In this document: one piece after another, positions 18,126 to 25,568 of the stretch
Position numbering within the stretch: position 1 is the stretch's first letter
How the letters are laid out: every line of letters begins with the position of its first letter
Origin: Salinicola avicenniae
GTDB lineage: Bacteria; Pseudomonadota; Gammaproteobacteria; Pseudomonadales; Halomonadaceae
Assembly: GCF_023736115.1 (NCBI RefSeq)
Contig: NZ_JAKQZC010000004.1
Coordinates: 496,001 to 560,000 of the forward strand
Length of the DNA: 64,000 nt
Reading direction: 5' to 3'
The notes under the pieces: model-generated
What the model was told of the DNA's origin: nothing
The model's database searches: none
Seen by the model: only the letters and a program-made list of their open reading frames with translations
Position numbers and translations under genes: made by a program

Positions 18126-19115
18126 TCAGCGAGGCGGCGGCGTGGTTTCCGAATCGCCGTCGGGGTGTGCGTCGTCGCAGTCGAGCCAGAAGGGAAAGAA
18201 GTTGAACCACTGCAGCGGGGTCGTCTCGCACTGACGGGTCAGCCAGTCGACGTAGCGCTGCATGGCGGCGTCGAGCCAGGCGCTGCGCTCGCGTCGGCCC
18301 AGGGCGCTGGTATCGTCAAAGGGCGCGAAGTCCACGCGGTAGCCGTCGTCGTCACGAAAGCAGCCGATGGTGTAGACCGGGCAGCGTAGCAGGCTGGCGA
18401 GCCAGAACGGGCCTTCCGGAAAGCGGGCCGGATGGTCGAGAAACGACAGTGTACGGGCCCGGCCGCTGTCGCTGATCGGCACCCGGTCGGCGGCGATGAC
18501 CACGAAACCGCCCTCGGCGATGCGGCGACCCAGCGTCATGGCCGTCGAGGGCGTGATTTCGCTGACCTCGATGATCTCGGGCGGATGAGGGCGATGGGTC
18601 GAGCGTGCCAGCACTTCGTCGAACTGACGGGCGTTGCGCGTATGCATCAAGAGGGTGGCGCGGAAGTCCTCGCGCAGATCGCTCATCGCCGTGCAGATCT
18701 CCATGTTGCCGACATGGGAGACGAACATCACGCCGCCGCGACCGCTGCCGACGGCGTCGAGGAAGTGGCGACGCGATTCGTCGTCGAAGCGCACGTTCGG
18801 CGGAATGCCGCTCCAGGCATCGATCTTGTCCATCAGGCTCTGTCCGAAGCTGCGGAAGTGGCGCAGGCTGAGCCAGGTGAGATGGCGTGGCGGCTGGCCA
18901 TGGCGGTGCTGCCAGAGACGCTTCAGATAGGTGTGCGAGGCACGTCGATGCAGGCCATGAGCGACGTAGTAGTAGGCGATGACCAGCGTCAGCATGATCT
19001 GGAACGGCAGGCGGCCGAGCCGGCGACGTATCCAGACCATGGCGCGGATGCCGGCGGCACTGCCGGTTTCGCGGATTCTTGACCAGTGGTGAGGGTTGCT
19101 GCTTGCCGGCGTCAT
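18126..19115 (-). CDS. LpxL/HtrB-like lysophospholipid acyltransferase
   Basis: 329 residues. An N-terminal membrane segment (PFQIMLTLVIAYYYVAHGL) is followed by the LpxL-type core with the catalytic H(x4)E motif in VSHVGNMEICTAM and AADRVPISDSGR further on. In E. coli-type APE clusters this activity is usually fused to the glycosyltransferase (ApeJ); here it is a separate gene directly after the glycosyltransferase. It would acylate the glycosylated aryl-polyene lipid. Confidence 0.85.
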   Translation of the reverse strand: MTPASSNPHHWSRIRETGSAAGIRAMVWIRRRLGRLPFQIMLTLVIAYYYVAHGLHRRASHTYLKRLWQHRHGQPPRHLTWLSLRHFRSFGQSLMDKIDAWSGIPPNVRFDDESRRHFLDAVGSGRGGVMFVSHVGNMEICTAMSDLREDFRATLLMHTRNARQFDEVLARSTHRPHPPEIIEVSEITPSTAMTLGRRIAEGGFVVIAADRVPISDSGRARTLSFLDHPARFPEGPFWLASLLRCPVYTIGCFRDDDGYRVDFAPFDDTSALGRRERSAWLDAAMQRYVDWLTRQCETTPLQWFNFFPFWLDCDDAHPDGDSETTPPPR

Positions 19116-19152
19116 GGGCGCGGTTCCACGCGTTGAGAAGGAAAGTGGGTAC

Positions 19153-19938
19153 TCACTGGCGACTTTGGCCGTCGGCCGACGAGGCCCGCGGGCGCATTCG
19201 GTGGCGAGCGAGCAGCGCGGGCAGACGCGTCAGCATGCCTCCCAGCAGGCGCAGGTGCATGCCGGCGAGCAGGCAGTTGTCGCGCCATAGGGCAAAGTGC
19301 GAAATGCCGTCGACCGGATAGTGAACGCGAACCGGCAGGTTTTCCACCCGTCCGCCCTGCCAGTACCAGCGTACCGGCAACTCGCTGTCGAGCTGCATAC
19401 GGTCGCCGCAAGGATAGCGCGATAGCAGGCGGTTGGTGGCCGCGACCGGGTAGAGCTTGACGCCACACATGGTGTCGCGCAGCGTGAAGGAGAGCGTCGC
19501 CAGCCACACCAGCGAGTGCGTGATGTAGCGTGAATAGAAGCGATGTCGCGGCACGCTGGCATCGAAGCGGGGATAACCGATGCGTAGCACCTCGTCGTCG
19601 GCGCGCAGCCCGCCGAGAAAAGGGGGCAGGTCGTCAACCTCGTGCTGGCCGTCGGCGTCGACCTGCAGCACATGGCTCAGGTTGCGCGCCGCCGCACGCT
19701 CGAGTCCCGCCCGCACGGTGGCGCCCTTGCCGCGATTGTGCGGCAATCTCACCAGATCGACATCGGCGGCCTCGGCGAGCCGGTCGAGGACCGCGGCACA
19801 GGCGAGATCGCTGCCATCATCGACGAGCAGGATCGGCTGCCCCAATGTTCGCAGTCGCATCAGCGTCGGGCCGATAGCCTCGGCATGGTTGTAGACCGGG
19901 ATCAGAATCGCTGTCCGCGCGGGGCTATCCATCGACAT
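19153..19938 (-). CDS. Family 2 glycosyltransferase (ApeJ N-terminal domain-like)
   Basis: 261 residues from the ATG at 19938, which has GGGAGG six bases upstream and overlaps the ligase stop by 14 bp. GT-A fold: AILIPVYNHAEAIGPTLM, LLVDDGSD, then the DxD-like QVDADGQHEVDDLPPF. The C-terminal part (YITHSLVWLATLSF, FALWRDNCLLAGMHLRLL) is membrane-associating, as in dolichyl-phosphate-sugar synthase-like enzymes. It probably adds a sugar to the polyene or its lipid anchor. Confidence 0.87.
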   Translation of the reverse strand: MSMDSPARTAILIPVYNHAEAIGPTLMRLRTLGQPILLVDDGSDLACAAVLDRLAEAADVDLVRLPHNRGKGATVRAGLERAAARNLSHVLQVDADGQHEVDDLPPFLGGLRADDEVLRIGYPRFDASVPRHRFYSRYITHSLVWLATLSFTLRDTMCGVKLYPVAATNRLLSRYPCGDRMQLDSELPVRWYWQGGRVENLPVRVHYPVDGISHFALWRDNCLLAGMHLRLLGGMLTRLPALLARHRMRPRASSADGQSRQ

Positions 19939-21658
19939 CGGTGACCTCCCGTCGCAGAGGGAGGCGGCCGCTCGCATGCTGGCCCCGGGGGCTGTCGCAC
20001 TGGACATGCAGCGTGGCGCGTTCGCCGTCGTCGCGAAGGGCAAGCGTTAACGTGAAGCGGTCACCGGGCAGCAGCGGCAGCGGGAACCGCAGTCGCTCCA
20101 GGCCGCCGAAGCCTCCGGGAAGCGCGAACAGACGGCTCGCCTGCTGCATCGCCCAGTGCACCAGCGTCACGCCCGGCAGCACCGGCTGGGAGTCGAAGTG
20201 ACCGTCGAGATAGAGGCAGTGCTCGGGCACTTCGAGAGAGACGCACCAGCCTGTCGCCGTTGGCTGCTCGCCGAGCCAGCGCGGGGCGCGGCGGTCGTCG
20301 AGATCCTGGAACAGACGCTGGCGGATATCCACATCGAGCTTGCCCTGCGTGTTGGTCGGCCAACTGGCGACGAATCGCCAGTAGCGCGGCAGTACCGGGG
20401 TCTCGAAGCGGGCGCCCAAGGCCTGGCGCAGGTGCTTGACCATGGCGCGGTGGCTGGCGTGGTCGTGCGGTAACGCCTCGGGTGCGAGCTGGACCACCGC
20501 TGCCAGCCGGAGTTCCCGGCGGGCCAGTGGCAGCGTCAGTGCTCGTTCGACGCTGGGGAGAGCACCGAGTGCCTGATCCATGGCGGTCAGCGACAGCCGC
20601 TTGCCGCCGATCTTGACGATCCGGTCGGCGCGACCAAGGAGGTGGAAACCGCTCCCGATGGTTTCGATCCGGTCCGCCTGTCGCTGCCATGACGCACGCT
20701 CGGCCAGGTGCGGCGAACGCAGCCAGAGGCGCTGCTCGGCGTCGGTGTCCACCTCGACAGCCGGGAAGGGCGTCCAGGCATCGCCTTGCTGTTGTGTGCG
20801 CCAGGCGATGCCGCCGGTCTCGGAGCTGCCATAGACCTCATGCACTGGCGTGGCGAAGCTGTCGAACACGGCGTCGCTCGCGTTGCGGGAGAGCGGTGCG
20901 CCGGAGCTGTGGATGCGAGTGACCGCCTCCCGTACGGCAACCCACGATAATGCCTCGGGCAGTCGGGACAATGCCGGCGGGGCGCTGATCAGCGCAACGC
21001 CACATTCATCCTCGCGACACTGTTCTAGCCAGGCGTAGAGCGTTTCCGGATAGCGGCATGACTGCGTAGCGAAGGGGCTCGACTCGCACAGCGGGCGCAG
21101 GATCGCGAACAGCAGGCCGTAGATATGCTGATGACTGACCTGGCTGATGACGCGACGCTGCTCCAGTGGCCACAGTCGGACCTGCGCCTCGAGCTCGGCA
21201 TCGAGCTGGTCGAAGCGCTTGTCCAGGCGCTGCGGGTCGCCGGTCGACCCCGACGTATAGAGCGAGACGGCGACCGAGGGCAGGGGCGCCGTGCCCCAGG
21301 TGGGTGACGTTCCCGAGCCCGGCGCGGGTTGGCTGCCGAGACTGCCCAGCGCGACGCCGCTGGCCGCGAGGGAGGCGAGCGTCGCCGGTTGGTTGTCAGC
21401 GGGCAGTACCAGCTGATCGCCGCGCTCCCAGATCGCCACCATCGCGGCGCTGAATTCGATCGGGTCGGGCTCGAACAGCAGCCACGTGCGATCGGGGTTG
21501 GCGAGCGAGTCGAGATGTTGCTGCCAGGCGCCGATGCGCCTCTGCCAGGTCGCGACGGTGATCGTCGCTGCCGGCTGCCCCGGCGAGGGTGGCTGCCAGG
21601 CAAAGGCGTCTTCGGCAGGACGCTGGCGCCAAGGGCGCTGGTCGAGTCTATAGGGCAT
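19925..21658 (-). CDS. Fusion of acyl-ACP/CoA ligase (ApeH-like) and hotdog dehydratase (ApeI-like)
   Basis: 577 residues from the ATG at 21658 (GAGG upstream). Residues 1 to about 440 are an ANL adenylating enzyme with P-loop SLYTSGSTGDPQR and the motif VHEVYGSSETGGIAWRTQ; it should activate the aromatic starter acid and load it on the ACP. Residues about 461-577 are a FabA/FabZ-type hotdog dehydratase with the active-site motif GHFDSQPVLPGV (His about 487). In E. coli APE clusters these are two separate neighbouring genes, apeH and apeI; here they form one frame with no stop between. Confidence 0.87.
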   Translation of the reverse strand: MPYRLDQRPWRQRPAEDAFAWQPPSPGQPAATITVATWQRRIGAWQQHLDSLANPDRTWLLFEPDPIEFSAAMVAIWERGDQLVLPADNQPATLASLAASGVALGSLGSQPAPGSGTSPTWGTAPLPSVAVSLYTSGSTGDPQRLDKRFDQLDAELEAQVRLWPLEQRRVISQVSHQHIYGLLFAILRPLCESSPFATQSCRYPETLYAWLEQCREDECGVALISAPPALSRLPEALSWVAVREAVTRIHSSGAPLSRNASDAVFDSFATPVHEVYGSSETGGIAWRTQQQGDAWTPFPAVEVDTDAEQRLWLRSPHLAERASWQRQADRIETIGSGFHLLGRADRIVKIGGKRLSLTAMDQALGALPSVERALTLPLARRELRLAAVVQLAPEALPHDHASHRAMVKHLRQALGARFETPVLPRYWRFVASWPTNTQGKLDVDIRQRLFQDLDDRRAPRWLGEQPTATGWCVSLEVPEHCLYLDGHFDSQPVLPGVTLVHWAMQQASRLFALPGGFGGLERLRFPLPLLPGDRFTLTLALRDDGERATLHVQCDSPRGQHASGRLPLRREVTDVDG

Positions 21659-22229
21659 CTTGGTGAGCCTCGGCGCGGCGTTTGACGCGTTGGCGTATGC
21701 ACCATTCGCCAGCAAACATCGACAGCATCAGCCCGTAGGCGATGATGCCGTTGTAGAGCGTCCACAGATCCATGTCCGCGAAGAGCGCGGTGGCCAAGGC
21801 GATACCGCCATTGAGCGCGAAAAAAAGGCACCAGGCCTGAGTCACGCGGCGGGTATAACGCACGGCGTGGGGCGGCAGGTCCGGTTCCTGGCGTCTGGCC
21901 AGTCGTTCGATCAAGGGGGGCGGGTGGCGTAACCCATGCGCGAACAGTAGCAGCAGGGCCAGGTTGATCACGAACGGCCACAGGCGTAGACCGAGCTCCG
22001 CGCTGCCCGTCAGTAGCAGCAGGCCGATCAGGGCTGCCAGCGCCCAGCCCCAGCGGCGATGGGCCGACGGCAGTCGCCACCAGGCCAGCGCCGCCAAGGC
22101 TATCAGCAGTGGCCAGGCACCGTAGCGGGGCAGCAGATAATGCACCAGCAATGGCCAGAGCAGCCCCAGGGCGCCCAGCACGATCAGCAGCAGGCGCTTG
22201 CGGCCGTCGCTTGGTGTCTCGGCAAGCAT
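21648..22229 (-). CDS. COG4648-type multi-span membrane protein (ApeG-like)
   Basis: 193 residues with about five to six membrane segments (LLLIVLGALGLLWPLLVHYLL, WGWALAALIGLLLLTGSAELGL, LFFALNGGIALATALFADMDLWTLYNGIIAYGLML). It belongs to the uncharacterised COG4648 membrane proteins found in APE and related lipid clusters just before the acyl ligase; it overlaps that gene by 11 bp. The start is either the ATG at 22229 or an in-frame GTG at 22238. Its biochemical role is unknown. Confidence 0.78.
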   Translation of the reverse strand: MLAETPSDGRKRLLLIVLGALGLLWPLLVHYLLPRYGAWPLLIALAALAWWRLPSAHRRWGWALAALIGLLLLTGSAELGLRLWPFVINLALLLLFAHGLRHPPPLIERLARRQEPDLPPHAVRYTRRVTQAWCLFFALNGGIALATALFADMDLWTLYNGIIAYGLMLSMFAGEWCIRQRVKRRAEAHQDAL

Positions 22230-22243
22230 GCGTCTCACACGCC

Positions 22244-22510
22244 TTACTTGACGCGCCGTGCTTCGACCAGCGCGGCCAGGCTCTTCAGGTTGGCGAAGTG
22301 CTGACGCGAGGATTCGGCGTCCGATTCCAGTGTGATGCCATAGCGCTTCTGTAGCGCCAGTCCCAGCTCGAGCGCATCGATCGAATCGAGCCCCAGGCCT
22401 TCGACGAACAACGGCTCCTGTGGGTCGATGTCGTCGGCGGTAACGTCCTCGAGCTCAAGCGTCTCGATGATCAGTTCCTTGAGTTCGTGCTCCAGCGCGG
22501 TCGTCGTCAT
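22244..22510 (-). CDS. Acyl carrier protein (ApeE/ApeF-like)
   Basis: 88 residues, the expected size for a free ACP. The phosphopantetheine-bearing serine lies in GLGLDSIDALELGLALQKRYG. The N-terminal helix (LEHELKELIIETLELEDVTADDIDP) is strongly acidic, as in other ACPs. E. coli-type APE clusters usually carry two ACP genes in a row; only one is seen here. It carries the growing polyene between ligase, ketosynthase, reductase and dehydratases. Confidence 0.92.
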   Translation of the reverse strand: MTTTALEHELKELIIETLELEDVTADDIDPQEPLFVEGLGLDSIDALELGLALQKRYGITLESDAESSRQHFANLKSLAALVEARRVK

Positions 22511-22602
22511 CGTATCTGCGGTCCTTCATTGAGTCGTTATCGATCGGGGCCGATGCAACCACCGGCACGCCGCCGGCTCCTTGCCGGTCTTGTTTCCGAA
22601 GA

Positions 22603-22641
22603 GAGCCCCGGGCCCGGTGATCGCGGGCCGATTCGGGGCTC
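22603..22641. repeat. Long GC-rich hairpin in the gap between the chain-length factor and ACP genes
   Basis: GAGCCCCG (22603-22610) pairs with CGGGGCTC (22634-22641), and inside it GGCCCG (22611-22616) pairs with CGGGCC (22624-22629), leaving a small bulge. There is no T-run after it on the minus strand, so it is not a standard intrinsic terminator. It sits in a 183-bp space that separates two genes of an otherwise overlapping operon, and may attenuate or protect the transcript. Confidence 0.55.
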
Positions 22642-22693
22642 CTGGCTCGGAGGCTGCCGCTAGCGCCTTGGTTACCTGGCGTCTTGCGGTACG

Positions 22694-23404
22694 CTACTGC
22701 GTGTCGCTGGCGGGCTCCCAGCACCATTCTCGGTGCGTTCGCGCGCAGCGAATGAACGCCTGCTGTCCGGTCAGCCAGTCGATGATATCGAGTGGTTGAG
22801 GCGCCGGCAGCAACGCGTGATCGGGGCCGGTCTCGAGCGATCTGTCGACCAGACGCCGGGTATCGGCGCCGGGCACGAGCCCTAGGCGCAACGCCACGGC
22901 GGCGGCAAGGGTATTCGGGGCATAGGCGGCGAAGCGTTCGGGCACCGGTTGATCGCCGAAGACCACCAGCACGCTGGATTCGCCGTCGGCCAGATAGCCC
23001 CGGGCCTCCGCCATCAGCGCACCCCACTCCGCACCGCTGGCGGCAATCGCCTGCTGGCTGCGGCGGTTGCCGCTGGCGATGGAGTAGACACCGATAGTGG
23101 CGTTGTGCACGGAGAGACCGAAACGCGCAGGCGACAGGGGATCCCCGTCATCGAGCGCGTAGAGCATCTCCAGCGTGCGATCGCCGTCGCCGTGGCGGGA
23201 GGCGTGCAGCACCACGTGGTTCGACGCCGGGTCGAGCTCGAGGAGCATGTCGCAGACCGCGCGGCCGATCAGGTTCAGGCGCCGCCGCAGCATCGCGGGA
23301 ATGGCCGTACCGGCGGGCTTGTCCCGCGTGTCCAGACGCGTGTTGCCCGCCGCATCGCGATGGGGTGTCCAGCCTCGCCAGTCCTGTAGATAAAGATCCG
23401 TCAT
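22694..23404 (-). CDS. Ketosynthase-like chain-length factor (ApeC-like)
   Basis: 236 residues from the ATG at 23404. It matches the short beta-ketoacyl synthase-like family of APE clusters: SVHNATIGVYSIASGNRRSQQAIAA stands where a ketosynthase would have its cysteine loop, but no active-site Cys is present, and the C-terminal half of a normal ketosynthase is missing. In E. coli ApeC forms a heterodimer with ApeO and sets chain length. It is the first gene of the minus-strand cluster. A 183-bp gap follows it, where apeD and the first ACP gene usually sit. Confidence 0.82.
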   Translation of the reverse strand: MTDLYLQDWRGWTPHRDAAGNTRLDTRDKPAGTAIPAMLRRRLNLIGRAVCDMLLELDPASNHVVLHASRHGDGDRTLEMLYALDDGDPLSPARFGLSVHNATIGVYSIASGNRRSQQAIAASGAEWGALMAEARGYLADGESSVLVVFGDQPVPERFAAYAPNTLAAAVALRLGLVPGADTRRLVDRSLETGPDHALLPAPQPLDIIDWLTGQQAFIRCARTHREWCWEPASDTQ

Positions 23405-23836
23405 CACGCCGTATCGAACATCCAGTGGTCACGGGTTTTCGCATCATAACGGATTCGGGCCGCGACGCCGTGCAAGCAATATGCATTCGGCGAGATTGGC
23501 AGTCGTCATGGTCGGCGGGGAGGGGGCGGTGCGGATCGCTGCGCCGGGATGCAGGTTCCGAGCGCGTCACATAAAAGCGCCGGACCGGAGCCCGACGCAC
23601 TCGGGAAGGACGATTCCACGAGTCAGGATAGCGTACCGCCGGCTCCCGCCGACTGATTTAACCCATGCTAATTATTGAGTTATCTCGGTGAATCTACGGC
23701 TTTTTTCGCCGTTTTCCCAGAGCCGCCCCTTTCGGTGGCGCACTTTCGGGGGCGTTATTTTGCGTGCGTGGCTTGCTGTTGATAGTGACAAGCCTACTGA
23801 CGCGACCTGGCCTTGCCAAGCGAGGCAATAAAATAG
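23405..23836. other. Gene-free region upstream of the APE-like cluster
   Basis: About 430 bp without a credible protein gene. An AT-rich patch (23655-23695) lies where a minus-strand promoter for the cluster would be; the best pair I see is TTCACC and TAGCAT with 16 bp between (about 23664-23691), which is weak. The symmetry GGCTTG/CAAGCC lies around 23770-23795. The region ends at the promoter of the putative small RNA at 23873. Confidence 0.4.
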
Positions 23837-23866
23837 TTGTACAGTTCCTGTACTGATTGCTAATCT
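23837..23866 (+). promoter_or_regulatory. Promoter of the putative Csr-type small RNA
   Basis: TTGTAC (23837-23842) and TAATCT (23861-23866) are separated by 18 bp, a fair sigma70 pair, placing transcription start near 23873. The inverted repeat GTACAG-TTC-CTGTAC (23839-23853) overlaps the -35 hexamer and is a candidate site for a regulator. The canonical GacA upstream element TGTAAG-N6-CTTACA was not seen in the 100 bp above. Confidence 0.5.
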
Positions 23867-23872
23867 TGGTTA

Positions 23873-24036
23873 GGTATCGTCGGGTCAGGATGACCAGATG
23901 GCAGGACGCCAATCACCAAGGAAGGTGGTATCGGCAGGGAAGCGGCGCGCGGCAGGACGCCACACACTCGCATCGGAAGCCGTTTTTGATGATACGCCCC
24001 CGACACGCCCGGCAGCCGCTGGGCGTTGTTTTTATT
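23873..24036 (+). ncRNA. Putative CsrB/RsmY-type CsrA-sequestering small RNA
   Basis: No protein frame is convincing here, but the plus strand carries six GGA triplets in 90 nt (23888, 23904, 23920, 23938, 23955, 23975), five matching A(N)GGA. Four lie in small hairpin loops: GGTCAGGATGACC (23883-23895), TGGC-AGGAC-GCCA (23899-23911), CACC-AAGGAA-GGTG (23914-23927) and GGC-AGGAC-GCC (23951-23961). The transcript would start near 23873 and end at the intrinsic terminator 24006-24036, about 164 nt. Repeated GGA loops are the known hallmark of RsmX/Y/Z and CsrB/C RNAs that titrate CsrA/RsmA. The assignment is by architecture, not by a database match. Confidence 0.72.
24006..24036 (+). terminator. 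Intrinsic terminator of the small RNA
   Basis: CGCCCGGC-AGCC-GCTGGGCG (24006-24025) folds into an 8-bp stem (one G-U pair) followed by TTGTTTTTATT on the plus strand. No plus-strand protein gene lies upstream of it, so it points to a non-coding transcript. Confidence 0.8.
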
Positions 24037-24075
24037 GGCGAGGGGCTTAGTTTTTTTTACTGGTGAGGGGCTTAG
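24037..24075. repeat. Two copies of GAGGGGCTTAG at the end of the permease gene
   Basis: GGCGAGGGGCTTAG (24037-24050) and GGTGAGGGGCTTAG (24062-24075) differ by one base. The second copy covers the permease stop codon. A run of eight T lies between them. This looks like a small local duplication of the gene end. Confidence 0.6.
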
Positions 24076-25568
24076 CGGCTGCAGGGGTCGTCCAGCGGTG
24101 CTTCACGCGGGCGGAAGCGACGCGAGAGGGCGTCGACCGCGATGTTGAGCGCCGCTGTGATCAGCAACAGGAAGAAGGCCTGGTCGAACATCAGATATTC
24201 GAAGCTGGAATCGATGTAGAACCCGAGCGTGGCCACACCCAGCATGCCGAGAATCGCCGTCTCACGCAGAATGACCTCGGCGCGGTAGCAGATCAGCGCC
24301 AGCAGGTTGGGATAGAGTCGCGGCAGCAGCTCATAGGCGTAGCGGCCACTCGCGGGCAGCCCCGGCATGCCAGGCGTCAGTCCATCCGCGTGGCGGGCAA
24401 CGAGAAAGGCAATCAGCGCACCGTTGTGCAGCGCCAGCGCGAGCCACGCCGGCAGCATCGATGGGCCGAGCATCAGTAGAAAAATGAACGCCAGCATCAG
24501 TTCCGGCGTCGAGCGCAGCACGACCAGCAGCAGCCGCCCGCCGGCCCGCTGCCAGCGGTGGCCGAAATGCCGACTGGCCAGCGGCCATAGCAGTAGCGCG
24601 AGCACCAGGCTTCCGACCGTTCCCATCAGGGCCAGCAGCAGGGTGTTACCGATCGCCGGTAGCAGATCGGGGATGTCGGCGAGCCAGGCGCCCATTCCGA
24701 CGATATCGCCTTCCAGTAGCGGTGCTGGCCAGAGATCGTGGCTGACGAAGCGCCATAGCAGGTCGCCATCGACGGCCGGCCAAGGCCCTAGCCAGAAGAG
24801 TGCCCCGACCAGGAGCAAAGGCAGCAGGCGTCGATGCCCCCACACTGGCAGCGTGGCGATCAGCAGATAAAAGAGCCACAGCAAGGCGCCGGCCTCGCCA
24901 AAGCGACCCTCGCGAAACGCGCTCTCCAGGTAGAACCCGAGTGTCGGCAGGCCGACAAAGCCGAGCAGCACACTGGCCCGCATGGCGCATTCGAAGCGAT
25001 AGCGGGTGTAGCTCGCCAGCCGCCCCCACACCAATGGTAGCTCCGTGTAGAGAAAGCGCGAGAGCCGATCGACGCCAGGCGGGAGCGCATCGCCGGGTGC
25101 CTTCGGCGTCAGTTCCAGAATCTCCGCATAGACCTTGGCGAAGATTCCTGCGTAAGGGATGGCGAGCGCGGCGAGCGCGGTGATGGCGGAGAGGCCGAAC
25201 ACCTGCAGGAACAGCAGCGCCCAGAACAGTTCATGAATCGCGCGAATAAAAGCACAGAACCCCCGCAACAGTCGCGACCGATGGAACAACAGCGCCAGCG
25301 GAAAGCCCAGCAGAGCGCCGAGGAAGGTCCCCCAAAGGGCGACACTGACCGTGAGCGCGATGGCTTGCAGTGGGCTTTCCAGTGCCAGCCAGTTCGGCCA
25401 GGCGAAGCCGAGCGCCATGCGCTGCAGCTCGTGCCATGGGTCTGCGGCGGTGACGTCGAGATCGGCTAGCGGCAGCAGCAGCACGCAGAGCGCCACCAGC
25501 GCCAGCGAGCGGCGGGCGAGCACGAGGCCGGGGCTGTCGCCGCGCAGCCAGCCGGGCGCGCGGCTCAT
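24072..25568 (-). CDS. PhnE-like ABC permease, two fused permease domains
   Basis: 498 residues, about twice the length of a single PhnE (about 260). Two copies of the binding-protein-dependent permease domain are seen: the first around GFPLALLFHRSRLLRGFCAFIRAIHELFWALLFL, the second around LLLVVLRSTPELMLAFIFLLMLGPS, each with a following ILE/LLPRLYP-type coupling region. It overlaps the ATPase gene by 4 bp. The protein would form the whole membrane channel of a phosphonate/oxyanion-type importer. Confidence 0.87.
   Translation of the reverse strand: MSRAPGWLRGDSPGLVLARRSLALVALCVLLLPLADLDVTAADPWHELQRMALGFAWPNWLALESPLQAIALTVSVALWGTFLGALLGFPLALLFHRSRLLRGFCAFIRAIHELFWALLFLQVFGLSAITALAALAIPYAGIFAKVYAEILELTPKAPGDALPPGVDRLSRFLYTELPLVWGRLASYTRYRFECAMRASVLLGFVGLPTLGFYLESAFREGRFGEAGALLWLFYLLIATLPVWGHRRLLPLLLVGALFWLGPWPAVDGDLLWRFVSHDLWPAPLLEGDIVGMGAWLADIPDLLPAIGNTLLLALMGTVGSLVLALLLWPLASRHFGHRWQRAGGRLLLVVLRSTPELMLAFIFLLMLGPSMLPAWLALALHNGALIAFLVARHADGLTPGMPGLPASGRYAYELLPRLYPNLLALICYRAEVILRETAILGMLGVATLGFYIDSSFEYLMFDQAFFLLLITAALNIAVDALSRRFRPREAPLDDPCSR

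Noticed and set aside
22455-23027. Minus-strand open frame of 190 codons overlapping the chain-length factor and the gap, considered as the missing ApeD
   Set aside because: It is out of frame with a good gene over most of its length and shows no acyltransferase motif.
23694-24066. Short open frames (72 codons on minus, 69 on plus) in the gap upstream of the APE-like cluster
   Set aside because: Neither has a good ribosome binding site or protein-like composition; the plus frame runs through the terminator hairpin, so a non-coding RNA explains the region better.
24037-24075. Direct repeat GAGGGGCTTAG as an attachment site of a mobile element
   Set aside because: The copies are only 25 bp apart with no integrase or foreign genes nearby; a local duplication is simpler.
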